NCBI RefSeq assembly: GCF_004364865.1
Contig: NZ_SOAU01000001.1
Coordinates: 2,574,001-2,638,000, forward strand
Reading direction: 5' to 3'
Length of the DNA: 64,000 nucleotides
From: Ilumatobacter fluminis
GTDB lineage: Bacteria > Actinomycetota > Acidimicrobiia > Acidimicrobiales > Ilumatobacteraceae
Shown here: piece after piece, positions 25,084 through 35,409 of the stretch
Numbering within the stretch: the first letter of the stretch is position 1
How the letters are laid out: the number at the start of each line of letters is the position of its first letter
Translations under genes and position numbers: made by a program
The notes under the pieces: model-generated
What the model was told of the DNA's origin: nothing
Seen by the model: the letters and a program-made list of their open reading frames with translations, nothing else
Databases searched by the model: none

Positions 25084-26535
25084 TCACATGAGTGGACGGT
25101 CGGTCGGTGCGATCGGCGCCGGGAGTCGGGTGTCGCCCATCAGGTAGCGGTCGACGCCGGCTGCGGCCGAGCGGCCCTCGGCGATCGCCCAGACGATCAG
25201 GCTCTGGCCACGGCCCATGTCGCCGGCGGTGAACACGCCGGGCACGTTGGTCATGAAGTCGGCGTCGCGGACCACGTTCGAGCGGCCGTCGCGCTCGACG
25301 CCGAGCTCGTCGAGCCACGGGAACGACTCGGTGCCGGTGAAGCCCATCGCCAGGAACACGTAGTCGGCGGGGATCTCGACGTCGGTGCCTTCGACCTTCT
25401 CGAACTTGCCGTCGACCATCTGGACCTCGTGCAGGGCGAGCGCCTTCACGTTGCCGTTGCCGTCGTCGACGAAGCGCTCGGTGTTGACCGAATACATCCG
25501 CTCGCCGCCCTCGTCGTGGGCCGACGTGACCTTGTACGTGAACGCGAACTGCGGCCAGGGGTTCGTCCCCGCCCGCTCTTCGGGTGGCCGAGGCATGATC
25601 TCGAGCTGGGTGACCGAGGCGGCACCCTGACGGTGCGCGGTGCCGAGACAGTCGGCGCCGGTGTCGCCACCGCCGATGATCACGACGTGCTTGCCGTTGA
25701 CGTCGATCGGCGACGACTCGATGTCGCCGAGCTGCACGCGGTTGGCGAACGGCAGGTACTCCATCGCCTGGTAGATGTTGTTCAGCTCTCGACCCGGCAC
25801 CGGCAGGTCGCGCCACTGGGTGGCGCCGCAGGCCAGAACGATCGCGTCGTACGATGCCTGCAAGACCGAGATGTCGACGTTCTCGCCGACGACCGCGTTG
25901 GTGCGGAACTCGGTGCCCTCGGCTTCCATCTGGTCGAGACGGCGGTCGATGTGACGCTTCTCCATCTTGAACTCGGGGATGCCGTAGCGGAGCAGACCAC
26001 CGATGCGGTCGGCACGCTCGAGCACGACGGTGTCGTGTCCGGCCCGGGTGAGTTGCTGTGCAGCGGCGAGCCCGGCTGGGCCCGAACCGATGACGGCGAC
26101 CCGCTTGCCGGTCTTCACCGACGGGATCTGCGGGGCGACCCATCCCTGGTCGAAGGCGTAGTCGATGATCTCGACCTCGACCTGCTTGATCGCCACCGGC
26201 GGCTGGTTGATGCCGAGCACGCACGCCGACTCGCACGGAGCCGGGCACAAGCGGCCCGTGAACTCCGGGAAGTTGTTGGTGGCGTGCAGGCGGTCGATCG
26301 CGTCACGCCAGTGGTCGCGGTAGACGAGATCGTTCCAGTCGGGAATCAGGTTGCCGAGCGGGCAACCGTTGTTGCAGAACGGGATGCCGCAGTCCATGCA
26401 GCGACCCGCCTGGGTCTGCACCTTCTCGACGGGGAACTCCTCGTAGACCTCGCGCCAGTCCTTCAATCGCACCGGCACGGGGCGGTACTGCGGGGTCTCA
26501 CGTTCCCACTGCAGGAATCCGGTCGTCTCACCCAT
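25084..26535 (-). CDS. gltD: glutamate synthase small (beta) subunit
   Basis: 483-residue FAD/NADPH-binding subunit of glutamate synthase, supplying electrons to the large subunit. The N-terminal domain has the 4Fe-4S cysteines CMDCGIPFCNNGCPLGN and CPAPCESAC; an FAD dinucleotide fold follows (VIGSGPAGLAAAQQL) and an NADPH fold (VIIGGGDTGADC); the end has GVFTAGDMGRGQSLIVWAI. Start ATG 26535 lies 51 bp after the gltB stop, so gltBD form an operon transcribed leftward. No additional gene is fused. Confidence 0.96.
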   Translation of the reverse strand: MGETTGFLQWERETPQYRPVPVRLKDWREVYEEFPVEKVQTQAGRCMDCGIPFCNNGCPLGNLIPDWNDLVYRDHWRDAIDRLHATNNFPEFTGRLCPAPCESACVLGINQPPVAIKQVEVEIIDYAFDQGWVAPQIPSVKTGKRVAVIGSGPAGLAAAQQLTRAGHDTVVLERADRIGGLLRYGIPEFKMEKRHIDRRLDQMEAEGTEFRTNAVVGENVDISVLQASYDAIVLACGATQWRDLPVPGRELNNIYQAMEYLPFANRVQLGDIESSPIDVNGKHVVIIGGGDTGADCLGTAHRQGAASVTQLEIMPRPPEERAGTNPWPQFAFTYKVTSAHDEGGERMYSVNTERFVDDGNGNVKALALHEVQMVDGKFEKVEGTDVEIPADYVFLAMGFTGTESFPWLDELGVERDGRSNVVRDADFMTNVPGVFTAGDMGRGQSLIVWAIAEGRSAAAGVDRYLMGDTRLPAPIAPTDRPLM

Positions 26536-26586
26536 CGTTCGTCTCCTCGCTCCTCGTCACTCGTGTCACTCGAATCATCCGGCCGC

Positions 26587-29500
26587 TCACTTCGCCTTGG
26601 CCGCTTCCATGATGCGGACGACGGTCTCGTCCTCGGTGAGGCCCTCCGCCTCGGCCTCGGCAGTGACGGTGAGCACCCGCTTGTAGTCGACCGGCATGAC
26701 CTTGCGGAACCGGCTGACCTCGACGCTCCACGACGCCAGCATGCGGGCGGCGACGGCGGAGTCGGTGTACTGGTGGTGCTTCTCGATGGCGCTGCGCAGG
26801 AACTCGCGATCGTCCTCGTCGAGCTGTTCGACCTCGACCATCTCGTAGTTGACCCGACGGTCGAAGTGATTGCCCCGGTCGTACACGTAGGCGATGCCGC
26901 CCGACATGCCGGCACCGAAGTTGCGTCCGGTCGAACCGAGGATGACGACACGACCACCGGTCATGTACTCGCATCCGTGATCGCCGACGCCTTCGACGAC
27001 GGCGGTGGCACCCGAGTTGCGGACGCAGAACCGCTCGCCGACGATGCCGCGCAGGTAGATCTCACCACCGGTGGCGCCATAGCCGATCACGTTGCCGGCG
27101 ATGATCTGATCCTCGGCGACGAACGGGGACGACTCGGGCGGACGAACGATCAGGCGGCCGCCCGACAGGCCCTTGCCGACGTAGTCGTTGGCGTCGCCGA
27201 GCAGCTTCATCGTGATACCGGCCGGGACGAACGCACCGAAGCTCTGCCCTGCCGAACCGGTGAACGTGATGTCGATCGTGCCGTCGGGCAGACCCGCGCC
27301 CTTCCAGACCTTGGTGACCTCGTGGCCGAGCAGGGTGCCGACCGTGCGGTGCACGTTGCGGATCGGGAGGTCGATCTCGACGTGCTGTGCGTCGGTGATC
27401 GCCGGCTGCGCGAGCCGGATCAGCTCCTGGTCGAGCGCCTCGTCGAGGCCGTGGTCTTGCTCCTGCGTGCAGACGAACGCCTGCTCATAGGGGTTCTCGA
27501 CCAGCTTGAGGATCGGGGCGATGTCGAGGCCGTGCGCCTTCCAGTGGTCGACGGCGGGCTTCACGTCGAGCATCTCGACGTGGCCGATCATCTCGTCGAG
27601 GGTGCGGAAGCCGAGCTCGGCCATGTACTCGCGGATCTCCTCGGCGATGTACTCGAAGAAGTTCACGACGAACTCGGGCTTGCCCGTGAACCGCTTGCGG
27701 AGCTCGGGGTTCTGGGTGGCGACGCCGACGGGGCAGGTGTCGAGGTGACAGACACGCATCATCACGCAGCCCGACACGACGAGCGGCGCCGTGGCGAAGC
27801 CGTACTCTTCGGCACCGAGCAGTGCGGCGATCACGACGTCACGGCCCGTCTTCAGCTGGCCGTCGGTCTGCACGACGATGCGGTCGCGCAACCCGTTGAG
27901 CACCAGTGTCTGCTGGGTCTCGGCGAGACCGAGCTCCCACGGCCCACCGGCGTGCTTGAGCGAGGTGAGCGGTGAGGCGCCCGTGCCACCGTCGTGACCG
28001 GAGATCAGGACGACGTCGGCCTTCGCCTTCGAGACGCCGGCGGCAACCGTGCCGACGCCCATCTCGGCGACGAGCTTCACGTGCACACGAGCCATCGGGT
28101 TCGCGTTCTTCAGATCGTGGATGAGCTGCTTCAGGTCCTCGATCGAATAGATGTCGTGGTGCGGCGGCGGGCTGATCAGGCCGACGCCCGGCGTGGAGTG
28201 GCGGGTCTTGGCGATCCACGGCCACACCTTGTGGCCGGGCAGCTGGCCGCCCTCGCCGGGCTTCGCGCCCTGCGCCATCTTGATCTGGATGTCGTCGGAG
28301 TTGGTGAGGTACTCGGCGGTGACGCCGAACCGGCCGGAGGCGACCTGCTTGATCGACGAACGACGGGTGGGGTCGTACAGACGGTCGGGATCTTCGCCCC
28401 CTTCACCGGTGTTCGACTTGGCGCCGAGCTGGTTCATGGCGACGGCGAGCGTCTCGTGTGCCTCGGCGGAGATCGAGCCGTACGACATGGCGCCGGTCGA
28501 GAACCGCTTGACGATCTCGCTCACCGGCTCGACCTCGTCGATCGGCACCGGCGGGCGTGCGCCGTCCTTGAACTGGAACAGGCCACGCAGGGTCGCGAGC
28601 TTGTTCGACTGATCGTCGACCCGGCTCGTGTACTCCTTGAAGATGTCGTACCGCTTGGCACGGGTGGCGTGCTGCAGCTTGAACACCGTCTCGGGGTTGA
28701 AGAGGTGGTACTCGCCTTCGCGACGCCACTGGTACTCGCCACCCAGCTCGAGCCGACGGTGCGACCGCAGCTCGGGACGACGCGGGTTGGCGACCGAGTG
28801 CCGCAGCTGGATGGCGCGGGCGATCTCGTCGAGGCCGATGCCACCGAGACGGCTCACGGTGCCGGTGAAGTACTTGTCGACCAGTTCGTCGCCGAGGCCG
28901 ATCGCCTCGAAGATCTGGGCACCCGTGTAGGAGGCGACCGTCGAGATACCGATCTTCGACATGACCTTCAGCACGCCCTTCGAGCACGCCTTGATGTAGT
29001 TCTTGATCGCCTGCTGGGGGTCGAGCCCGCCCATGCCGTGGAGGCCTTCGGCGATGAGGTCTTCGATCGACTCGAACGCGAGGTACGGGTTGATCGCGCC
29101 GGCGCCGTACCCGATGAGGAGCGCCATATGGTGCACTTCGCGGGCGTCACCGCACTCGACGACGAGACCGACCTTGGTGCGCTGCTTGGTGCGTACCAGG
29201 TGATGGTGCACGGCCGAGGTGAGGAGCAGCGACGGGATCGGCGCCTCGACGGAGTCGGCGTTGCGGTCGGAGAGCACGATGATCCGCGCTCCCCCGTCGA
29301 TCGCCGCCGACACCTCGGCGAAGATCGCATCGAGCGCTTCGCGGAGTGCGTCACCGCCGCCGTCGACCCGGTACAGGCCCTTGACGACGTGGGCCGCCAG
29401 ACCGGGGAACTGGCCGTCGCTGTTCGAGTGGATGATCTTGGCGAGCTCGTCGTTGTCGAGCACCGGGTACGGCAGGTGCAGCTGGCGGCAGCTGTCGGGG

Positions 29501-31137
29501 CCCGGCTGGAGCAGGTTCGACTCGGGCCCGATCGTCGACGAGATCGCCGTGACGACCTCTTCGCGGATCGCGTCGAGCGGCGGGTTCGTGACCTGTGCGA
29601 ACAGCTGCTGGAAGTAGTCGAACAGCAACCGCGGCCGGTCCGACAGGACGGCGATCGGCGTGTCGGTGCCCATCGAACCGATCGGTTCGGCGCCGGCCTT
29701 CGCCATCGGCGCGATGATGATCTTCAGCTCTTCGTGGGTGTAGCCGAACATCTGCTGCCGACGCAGCACGCTGTCGTGGCTGAACACGATGTGTTCGCGC
29801 TCGGGCAGGTCGGGCAGGCTCACCATGCCGTTGCGAACCCACTCGCCGTAGGGGTGTTCGGCGGCGAGCTGCTTCTTGATCTCCTCGTCGTCGACGATGC
29901 GCCCCTCGCGCGTGTCGATCAGGAACATCTTGCCGGGCTGCAGACGACCCTTGCTGATCACCTTCGACGGGTCGACGTCGATCACGCCGACCTCCGACGC
30001 CATGATGACGAGGTCGTCGTCGGTGACCCAGTAGCGGCTCGGGCGCAGACCGTTGCGGTCGAGCACCGCGCCGATCACCTCGCCGTCGGTGAAGGTGACG
30101 CTGGCGGGGCCGTCCCACGGCTCCATGACCGACGCGTGAAACTCGTAGAAGGCGCGCCGGTCGGCGTCCATCTCCGGGTTGTTCTCCCACGCCTCGGGGA
30201 TCATCATCATCACCGCGTGGTGCAGCGGCCGGCCACCGAGATGCAACAGCTCGAGCGCCTCGTCGAAGCGGGCGGTGTCGGACGCGCCGGGCGTGCAGAT
30301 CGGGAACGCCTGCTCGAGTCCGGGCAGGTGCGGGCTGGCCGCCATGGCCTCGCGTGCACGCATCCAGTTCTGGTTGCCCTGCACCGTGTTGATCTCGCCG
30401 TTGTGGGCGACGTACCGGTACGGGTGCGCAAGCGGCCACGACGGGAAGGTGTTGGTCGAGAAGCGGGAGTGCACGAGCAGCAGCGCCGACTCGATCCGCT
30501 CGTCGGTCAGATCGCCGAAGAACTGGCCGAGCTGGGGCGTGGTGAGCATGCCCTTGTAGACGATCGTGCGGGCCGACAGCGACGCGAAGTACATCTCCTC
30601 GTCGCCGGTCTTGTGCTCGTGTTCGACCCGCTTGCGGGCGACGTAGGTGCGGCGGTCGAGCGCCACGCCGGTCTCGCCACCGGGCGAGGTGACGAACAGC
30701 TGCCGGAAGCTCGGCATGACCGAGCGCGATGTCTTGCCGAGGCAGTCGGGGTCGACCGGCACGTCGCGCCAACCCAGCACCGTCAGACCTTCCTCGTCGA
30801 AGATCTGCTCGATGCGGGCCATCACCTTGACGCGCACGTCGTCGGCGGCCGGCAGGAACGCGATGCCGGCGGCGTACGAGCCGGCGGCGGGCAGGTCGAA
30901 GTCGACCGTGTCGCGGAACAGGCGATCGGGGATCTGGATCAGGATGCCCGCGCCGTCCCCGGTGTCGGGCTCGGCGCCGGTGGCGCCGCGGTGCTCCAGG
31001 TTCGTCAGCGCGAGCAGACCCGTCTGGACGAGCTCGTTCGAGGCATGGCCCTGCATGTGGGCGACGAACGACACGCCACAGGAGTCGTGTTCGAAACGCG
31101 GGTCGTAGAGACCCGTGGGGCCGGGGTACGTCTGCAT
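26587..31137 (-). CDS. gltB: glutamate synthase large (alpha) subunit
   Basis: 1516-residue NADPH-dependent glutamate synthase: glutamine + 2-oxoglutarate to two glutamates. N-terminal class-II glutamine amidotransferase domain with Cys20 (HDSCGV) becoming the N-terminal nucleophile after propeptide removal; central domain; FMN-binding synthase barrel ([12 protein letters not shown]-like segment [25 protein letters not shown]); 3Fe-4S cysteines [16 protein letters not shown]-terminal GXGXG beta-helix domain (GFGG-type repeats ending [10 protein letters not shown]). ATG 31137 has a GGAAGGA ribosome-binding site. Full length for the family. Works with GltD and, through ammonia, alongside alanine dehydrogenase. 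Confidence 0.97.
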   Translation of the reverse strand: MQTYPGPTGLYDPRFEHDSCGVSFVAHMQGHASNELVQTGLLALTNLEHRGATGAEPDTGDGAGILIQIPDRLFRDTVDFDLPAAGSYAAGIAFLPAADDVRVKVMARIEQIFDEEGLTVLGWRDVPVDPDCLGKTSRSVMPSFRQLFVTSPGGETGVALDRRTYVARKRVEHEHKTGDEEMYFASLSARTIVYKGMLTTPQLGQFFGDLTDERIESALLLVHSRFSTNTFPSWPLAHPYRYVAHNGEINTVQGNQNWMRAREAMAASPHLPGLEQAFPICTPGASDTARFDEALELLHLGGRPLHHAVMMMIPEAWENNPEMDADRRAFYEFHASVMEPWDGPASVTFTDGEVIGAVLDRNGLRPSRYWVTDDDLVIMASEVGVIDVDPSKVISKGRLQPGKMFLIDTREGRIVDDEEIKKQLAAEHPYGEWVRNGMVSLPDLPEREHIVFSHDSVLRRQQMFGYTHEELKIIIAPMAKAGAEPIGSMGTDTPIAVLSDRPRLLFDYFQQLFAQVTNPPLDAIREEVVTAISSTIGPESNLLQPGPDSCRQLHLPYPVLDNDELAKIIHSNSDGQFPGLAAHVVKGLYRVDGGGDALREALDAIFAEVSAAIDGGARIIVLSDRNADSVEAPIPSLLLTSAVHHHLVRTKQRTKVGLVVECGDAREVHHMALLIGYGAGAINPYLAFESIEDLIAEGLHGMGGLDPQQAIKNYIKACSKGVLKVMSKIGISTVASYTGAQIFEAIGLGDELVDKYFTGTVSRLGGIGLDEIARAIQLRHSVANPRRPELRSHRRLELGGEYQWRREGEYHLFNPETVFKLQHATRAKRYDIFKEYTSRVDDQSNKLATLRGLFQFKDGARPPVPIDEVEPVSEIVKRFSTGAMSYGSISAEAHETLAVAMNQLGAKSNTGEGGEDPDRLYDPTRRSSIKQVASGRFGVTAEYLTNSDDIQIKMAQGAKPGEGGQLPGHKVWPWIAKTRHSTPGVGLISPPPHHDIYSIEDLKQLIHDLKNANPMARVHVKLVAEMGVGTVAAGVSKAKADVVLISGHDGGTGASPLTSLKHAGGPWELGLAETQQTLVLNGLRDRIVVQTDGQLKTGRDVVIAALLGAEEYGFATAPLVVSGCVMMRVCHLDTCPVGVATQNPELRKRFTGKPEFVVNFFEYIAEEIREYMAELGFRTLDEMIGHVEMLDVKPAVDHWKAHGLDIAPILKLVENPYEQAFVCTQEQDHGLDEALDQELIRLAQPAITDAQHVEIDLPIRNVHRTVGTLLGHEVTKVWKGAGLPDGTIDITFTGSAGQSFGAFVPAGITMKLLGDANDYVGKGLSGGRLIVRPPESSPFVAEDQIIAGNVIGYGATGGEIYLRGIVGERFCVRNSGATAVVEGVGDHGCEYMTGGRVVILGSTGRNFGAGMSGGIAYVYDRGNHFDRRVNYEMVEVEQLDEDDREFLRSAIEKHHQYTDSAVAARMLASWSVEVSRFRKVMPVDYKRVLTVTAEAEAEGLTEDETVVRIMEAAKAK

Positions 31138-31346
31138 CGGATCCTTCCAGCGGAAGAGGGGTTGTCAGGATTCCGGGACGACGTTGGCCCGAAGGAATTG
31201 CCATGTTACGAGATCGCGCGGGCGGACCACAAAGACCATCGCAGACGCGCATGGTGCCAGCACCACCACCGATGGCCCGCACGGTCGATCGAACTGCCAC
31301 GGAGCGTGGCACGCCATCGTTGTCGGGACGTCGCTACGCTCGGGCC

Positions 31347-32579
31347 ATGCTGCAGGCGGGGGCCAGTCGGAATCGAATCATCGGCGTCTTGACGTTCGTC
31401 GTCGCGATGGGTGGAGCGATCGCCGTCGCGATCGGCGGGCCCGGCGCCGCGGCCGTCGGCGCCGGGCCGTCGGCATCGATCGATCTGTCACTCGCCGCAT
31501 GGGTCGTCGGAGACGTCGACCCGACGATTACGGTCACCCGCGACGGCACCGACATCACCGGCACCGACTGTGGCCCCACCAGCGTCGAACCCGGCGATCA
31601 ACGAGACCCGGTGGTTCGACTCCAGTGTGTCGGCGTCGGTGCCGGAACATACGACTTCGTCGTGACCGGGTTGCCGGGCGGCCACACCGCCACCACGTCG
31701 TGCCACGACCAGGTCAACGCATATGTCGTTCCTCCCTTCGTGAACGACGAGAACGCAGCGCTCGGGTATGTGGGTTGCGAGATGCTGATCGCTCCGCCGG
31801 GCATCGGGGCGACCGACGAGGCCTGGGAGGGCTTCGATGCGTTCGGCGCCGACGACGAGGCAGTCGACGCGTCGACCTGCGTCGGGTTCAACGTCGGCAA
31901 CCCGTACTCGTTCTGCCCGCTCGACGAGGGAACGTACCGCCTCGAGGCCGCAGCGCCCGCCGGCTACATCTCGTCGGTCGACTGCACGCTCGGAGTCGGC
32001 GCCGGCCCGACGGTCGGGACCGGCACCGAGGTCGAGATCACCGCGACGCAACCACACGTCAGGTGCTGGGGTGGCGACTGGTGGCCACCGCTCGAGGTCT
32101 ACGTCGAAGCGATCGCGTTCGACGATCTGACCTGGCTCGACACCGTCTCGCTGTGGGCGAGCTCGGAGGGCGGATCGAGGCAGCCCTGTGAGCTCGAACG
32201 GGACGGCACCAATGTGCTCACATCGGGCTGTCTCGGCCTGGAGCCCGGGTCGTACACCCTGACGCTCGAGGACGTGCCGGTCGACACCGTGTCGGTCGAG
32301 AACGTGGGCTGCGATCCGGTCGAAGTCGCCGCGCCGCCCGGCGACACTCGGGGCGCGAACAGTTGTGCGTTCATCGTCACCGGCCCGAATCCCGGCGCAA
32401 CCGTCCCACCGTCGATCCCCGACACCGGCGGCGAACCGGAGCCGACGCTCCCGCCGACCGGCGGTCTACCCCCGACCGGCACGAGCACGACCGACACAAT
32501 CGCTGTGATGGCAGCCGCCCTCGTCACGCTCGGCCTGATCGGCGTTGCCTCGGCCCGTCGACGCAGCTCTGTCCACTGA
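31347..32579 (+). CDS. secreted surface protein with LPXTG-type anchor
   Basis: 410 residues; ATG 31347 is chosen because it starts a hydrophobic signal segment (IIGVLTFVVAMGGAIAVAIGG). The extracellular part contains many cysteines in spaced pairs and Ig-like beta segments (for example PTITVTRDGTDITGTDC, GSYTLTLEDVPVDTV), suggesting repeated disulfide-linked domains. The C-terminus has a Pro/Thr-rich stalk with LPPTG twice, a hydrophobic helix (AVMAAALVTLGLIGVA) and a basic tail (RRR), the arrangement of sortase substrates. No sortase gene is in the window. Ligand unknown. A 209-bp region separates it from the divergent gltB; no clear promoter motif was identified there. Confidence 0.8.
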   Translation: MLQAGASRNRIIGVLTFVVAMGGAIAVAIGGPGAAAVGAGPSASIDLSLAAWVVGDVDPTITVTRDGTDITGTDCGPTSVEPGDQRDPVVRLQCVGVGAGTYDFVVTGLPGGHTATTSCHDQVNAYVVPPFVNDENAALGYVGCEMLIAPPGIGATDEAWEGFDAFGADDEAVDASTCVGFNVGNPYSFCPLDEGTYRLEAAAPAGYISSVDCTLGVGAGPTVGTGTEVEITATQPHVRCWGGDWWPPLEVYVEAIAFDDLTWLDTVSLWASSEGGSRQPCELERDGTNVLTSGCLGLEPGSYTLTLEDVPVDTVSVENVGCDPVEVAAPPGDTRGANSCAFIVTGPNPGATVPPSIPDTGGEPEPTLPPTGGLPPTGTSTTDTIAVMAAALVTLGLIGVASARRRSSVH

Positions 32580-32603
32580 CGTCCGGGTTGCGCCCCACGA
32601 CCC

Positions 32604-32632
32604 TTGCGGGTGTGCATCGGGACGTGTAGTTT
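32604..32632 (+). promoter_or_regulatory. probable promoter of the ArsR/SRPBCC operon
   Basis: TTGCGG (32604-32609), a 17-bp spacer and TAGTTT (32627-32632), followed by a short AT-rich run into ATG 32645. The GTAG-TTTG-CTAC inverted repeat overlapping the -10 region is a possible ArsR-family operator. Elements are recognised by eye only. Confidence 0.4.
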
Positions 32633-32644
32633 GCTACTTCATAC

Positions 32645-33040
32645 ATGAGTGAAATAACGAAGACGACCCAACGAGACGACGAGCGGCTGAGCGAGATGTT
32701 CGCAGCCTTGGCGAGCACGACGCGACGCCGGATGCTGCAGCGGCTCGCCGAGGGCGAGGCGACGGTCAACGAACTGGCCGAGCCGTTCGACCTGTCGCTG
32801 CCGGCCGTGTCGAAGCACGTCAAGGTGCTCGAACACGCCGGTCTCATCACCCAGGGCCGTCGCGCCCAGTACCGGCCGTGCACGATCAACCCCGACGCGC
32901 TCCGCATCGTCGCGTCGTGGACCGAGCACTACCGCCGCCTCTGGGACGACCGCCTCGACCGCATGGACGACTACCTCGCCGCCCTCTCCCCCGCCACCGA
33001 CGATCACCACCGCGACAACGACCAGGAGCAACCGACATGA
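32645..33040 (+). CDS. ArsR-family winged-helix regulator
   Basis: 131 residues. Winged helix-turn-helix of the ArsR type: FAALASTTRRRMLQRLAEGEATVNELAEPFDLSLPAVSKHVKVLEHAGLI, then a C-terminal helix with several His residues (EHYRRLW, DDHHRDND). No metal-binding CxC typical of ArsR/SmtB sensors, so this is the non-metal subgroup commonly found in front of SRPBCC (AHSA1-like) genes. It overlaps that gene by four bases (ATGA). Likely autoregulatory. Confidence 0.92.
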   Translation: MSEITKTTQRDDERLSEMFAALASTTRRRMLQRLAEGEATVNELAEPFDLSLPAVSKHVKVLEHAGLITQGRRAQYRPCTINPDALRIVASWTEHYRRLWDDRLDRMDDYLAALSPATDDHHRDNDQEQPT

Positions 33041-33534
33041 GCAACAGCGACACGGCACCCGCCGTCATCATCACCCGGACCTTCGAGGCACCGATCGACA
33101 CCGTCTGGTCGATGTTCGCCGAGGCCGAACACTTCGGTGCCTGGTACGGCCCGCAAGGCGCCGAACTCGAGGTGCAGCGCTTCGAACCCGAACCCGGCGG
33201 GGACCGATTGGTCTGCATGCGGATGCCGACGCCGCAGGGCACCCACGAAATGTGGTTCACCGGCGAGTTCGTCGAGCTCGACCCACCGACGCGCCTCGTC
33301 TACACCGAGTCGGTCTGCGACGCGACCGGTCGCGTCCTCACCGCAACCGAGATGGGTATGCCCGAGGGCGCTCCGACGACCACGCGAGTCGTCGTCGACC
33401 TCACGAGCGTCGGGTCCGAGGCCGACGGTTCGACACAGCTGACCCTCACCCACGAGGGCATTCCCGCCGGCTCCCCCGGCGAGATGGGTTGGCAGATGGC
33501 TCTCGACAAGCTCGCCGCCCGCCTCACCCCCTAA
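33037..33534 (+). CDS. SRPBCC-family (AHSA1-like) protein
   Basis: 165 residues forming a START-like lipid/ligand-binding fold: ITRTFEAPIDTVWSMFAEAEHFGAWYGPQGAE, GTHEMWFTGEFVELDPPTRLVYTES, TQLTLTHEGIP, and GWQMALDKLAARL at the end are the standard landmarks of the activator-of-Hsp90 ATPase 1-like group. Function of bacterial members is mostly unknown; some bind small hydrophobic molecules. The ATG lies inside the ArsR stop, so the pair is translationally coupled, a widespread actinobacterial arrangement. Ends at a palindromic repeat facing a convergent gene. Confidence 0.9.
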   Translation: MSNSDTAPAVIITRTFEAPIDTVWSMFAEAEHFGAWYGPQGAELEVQRFEPEPGGDRLVCMRMPTPQGTHEMWFTGEFVELDPPTRLVYTESVCDATGRVLTATEMGMPEGAPTTTRVVVDLTSVGSEADGSTQLTLTHEGIPAGSPGEMGWQMALDKLAARLTP

Positions 33535-33557
33535 ACACCCACCCGACAACGCCGAAT

Positions 33558-33598
33558 GCGTGAACAAACTGCGGAACTATTCCGCAGTTTGTTCACGC
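33558..33598. repeat. 41-bp palindromic element, copy 2
   Basis: Perfect inverted repeat: arm GCGTGAACAAACTGCGGAA (33558-33576), loop CTA, complementary arm (33580-33598). Compared with the copy at 3130-3170 the loop is the reverse complement and the single mismatch of copy 1 is absent. It lies 23 bp after the SRPBCC stop and 42 bp before the end of the opposing enoyl-CoA hydratase gene. No poly-T tract. Confidence 0.88.
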
Positions 33599-33640
33599 CT
33601 TGGCCGAGTGTGCGGCGGGGTGCAGGGGGTGAGGCCTAGG

Positions 33641-34453
33641 TCAGTCGGCGAAGTTCGGAGCTCGCTTTTCCATGTTGGCCATGACCGACTCGACCTGGTT
33701 CGGGGAGCCGATCTGTTCGCCGATCAGGCGGCGCTCGAGTTCGAACTGCTCGGCGGCGCTCTCGTCGAACAGGTGCTTGAACGCCGTCTTGGCACCACGC
33801 ACCGCACCGGGGCTCCGACCGGCGATCTCGCGAGCGAGCGCCATGGCGTCCTCGTACGGCGTGTCGGACAGGCGCGTGACGAGACCGAGGTCGTACGCCT
33901 CGCGCCCGCCGACCATGCGTGCCGTATAGGTGAGTTCGCGAGCGACGTCTTGGCGGACGACCTTGCTCAGCATGAACGTGCCGGTCATGTCGGGCACCAG
34001 ACCCCAGTGCACCTCACGCACCGACCACTTGGTGTCGGGGTGCGCGATGCGGATGTCGGCGCCCAGCGCGATCTGCAGACCGCCGCCGAGGGCGTGTCCG
34101 TGCACGGCGGCGATCACCGGCATCGGCAGCTCTTCCCACACCCAACAGACCTGCTGGCCGAGGTGCGTGATGCGACCGTCCTCCATCGCGCCGGGGTTGC
34201 CACGGTCGTTCTCCCCGCCGGCGCCGTTGCCGCCGGCCATGTCGCCGAAGATCGAGAAGTCGAGTCCGGCGCAGAACGACTCACCGTCGCCCACGAGCAC
34301 GACGGCACGGACGCCGTCGGCGGTCTTGAGCGACTCGCCCGCTTCGGCGATCGCAGCGAACTGCTCGCGGTCGAGGGCGTTGCGCTTGTCGGCCCGGTTG
34401 AAGCGGACCTCGGCGATGCCGTCGTTGATGGTGACGATGACGCGATCAGACAT
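33641..34453 (-). CDS. enoyl-CoA hydratase/isomerase family protein
   Basis: 270-residue crotonase-fold protein. ATG 34453 gives MSDRVIVTINDGIAEVRFNR, the standard N-terminus. The oxyanion-hole segments are present as SFCAGLDFSIFG and HGHALGGGLQIALGADIRIA. The second glutamate typical of classical hydratases is not obvious (VHWGLVPDMTGTF), so it might be a hydratase, isomerase or thioesterase-like member. Acts on acyl-CoA thioesters in the cytoplasm. The neighbouring methyltransferase is on the same strand, 56 bp upstream. Confidence 0.88.
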   Translation of the reverse strand: MSDRVIVTINDGIAEVRFNRADKRNALDREQFAAIAEAGESLKTADGVRAVVLVGDGESFCAGLDFSIFGDMAGGNGAGGENDRGNPGAMEDGRITHLGQQVCWVWEELPMPVIAAVHGHALGGGLQIALGADIRIAHPDTKWSVREVHWGLVPDMTGTFMLSKVVRQDVARELTYTARMVGGREAYDLGLVTRLSDTPYEDAMALAREIAGRSPGAVRGAKTAFKHLFDESAAEQFELERRLIGEQIGSPNQVESVMANMEKRAPNFAD

Positions 34454-34509
34454 GTGGACAGCTTGCCCCGTCGCCGTCGTCGCCGACGAACCGTCGGACG
34501 TCGCGGCCG

Positions 34510-35343
34510 TCAGACCCGACGCGCCCGCAGTGTGTAGCTGTGCGGGAGGCGCTCGGGTCGGTCGGCCAACCGGAACTCGCCGCCGCCGATGTCGATCATC
34601 TGGTCGCCGAGCGCCGGCCACGGCACCGAATCGTGCTCCTCGAAGCCGGTGATCTCGAGCCCGTTCGACCACAGCGCGTTGAAGATCTCGGCGAGACCGT
34701 GGTTGAAGTGGACGATGTCGGGGGCGGCCAACGCTCCGTCGTGATCGACGTAGGTCGACTCGTCGGAGAACGGCACGCCGTCGGTCTCGAAGTACGGATA
34801 CTCCAGCGCCACGAGGCGATCGGGTCGAGGATCGTCCATCGCCCACAGCACCGGGTGCCCCTCACGGATGAACAGTTCGCCGCCCGGCCGGAGCAGCCGC
34901 GCCACGACGCCGGCCCAGCGCTCGACACTCGGCAGCCAGCACAGTGCGCCGATCCCGGTGAAGACGAGATCGAATCGCTCCTCCCCCAACGCCTCCGGCG
35001 CGTCGTACACGTCGGACACCACGTAGTCGACCGGCGGGCCGGCCGTGGCCGCGAGATCGCGGGCGACCTCGATCGCCGACTCGCTGAAGTCGAGCCCGGT
35101 GACGGTCGCGCCGAGGCGTGCGAGCGACAGGGTGTCGGTGCCGATGTGGCACTGGAGGTGCACGACGTCGAGTCCGGCGATGTCGCCGAGGCGCGGCACA
35201 TCGAACCGCACCACATCGGACAGCCGCTTCGGGTCGGACCGGAACGCGTCGAGGGCGTACTCGTCGCTCGCCGCGTGGTGCGGCACCCGGGACTCCCAGT
35301 TGGCGTGATTGATCGAGCGGTAGTCGCCCTGCTCCCCCGTCAT
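34510..35343 (-). CDS. class I SAM-dependent methyltransferase
   Basis: 277 residues from ATG 35343. SAM-binding motif I reads LDVVHLQCHIGTDTLSLARLG, motif II region GLDFSESAIEVARDLA, then DLVFTGIGALCWLPSVERW and RLLRPGGELFIREGHPV. These mark a seven-beta-strand methyltransferase of the Methyltransf_25/UbiE-like type. It may act on a small molecule; the substrate cannot be determined. Divergent from the nitroreductase gene (66 bp between starts). Confidence 0.9.
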   Translation of the reverse strand: MTGEQGDYRSINHANWESRVPHHAASDEYALDAFRSDPKRLSDVVRFDVPRLGDIAGLDVVHLQCHIGTDTLSLARLGATVTGLDFSESAIEVARDLAATAGPPVDYVVSDVYDAPEALGEERFDLVFTGIGALCWLPSVERWAGVVARLLRPGGELFIREGHPVLWAMDDPRPDRLVALEYPYFETDGVPFSDESTYVDHDGALAAPDIVHFNHGLAEIFNALWSNGLEITGFEEHDSVPWPALGDQMIDIGGGEFRLADRPERLPHSYTLRARRV

Positions 35344-35409
35344 GGGCCCAGCGTCGCACGTCACACGTCCGACCCGAAGGAAGTTTCACGCCGCTGCCAG
35401 ACTGCGGCC

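Noticed and set aside
23582-25147. Long plus-strand ORF (521 codons) across the hairpin array
   Set aside because: It arises from absence of stops in GC-rich repeats; its content is repeated PTSRT-like peptides, and it runs antisense through the LysM gene.
31138-31346. Riboswitch or GlnR box upstream of gltB
   Set aside because: I could not find a recognisable aptamer or a GlnR-type repeat in this 209-bp gap.
27994-31392. 1132-codon ORF antisense to gltB
   Set aside because: Arg/Val/Asp-rich composition typical of a shadow frame; gltB on the other strand is unmistakable.
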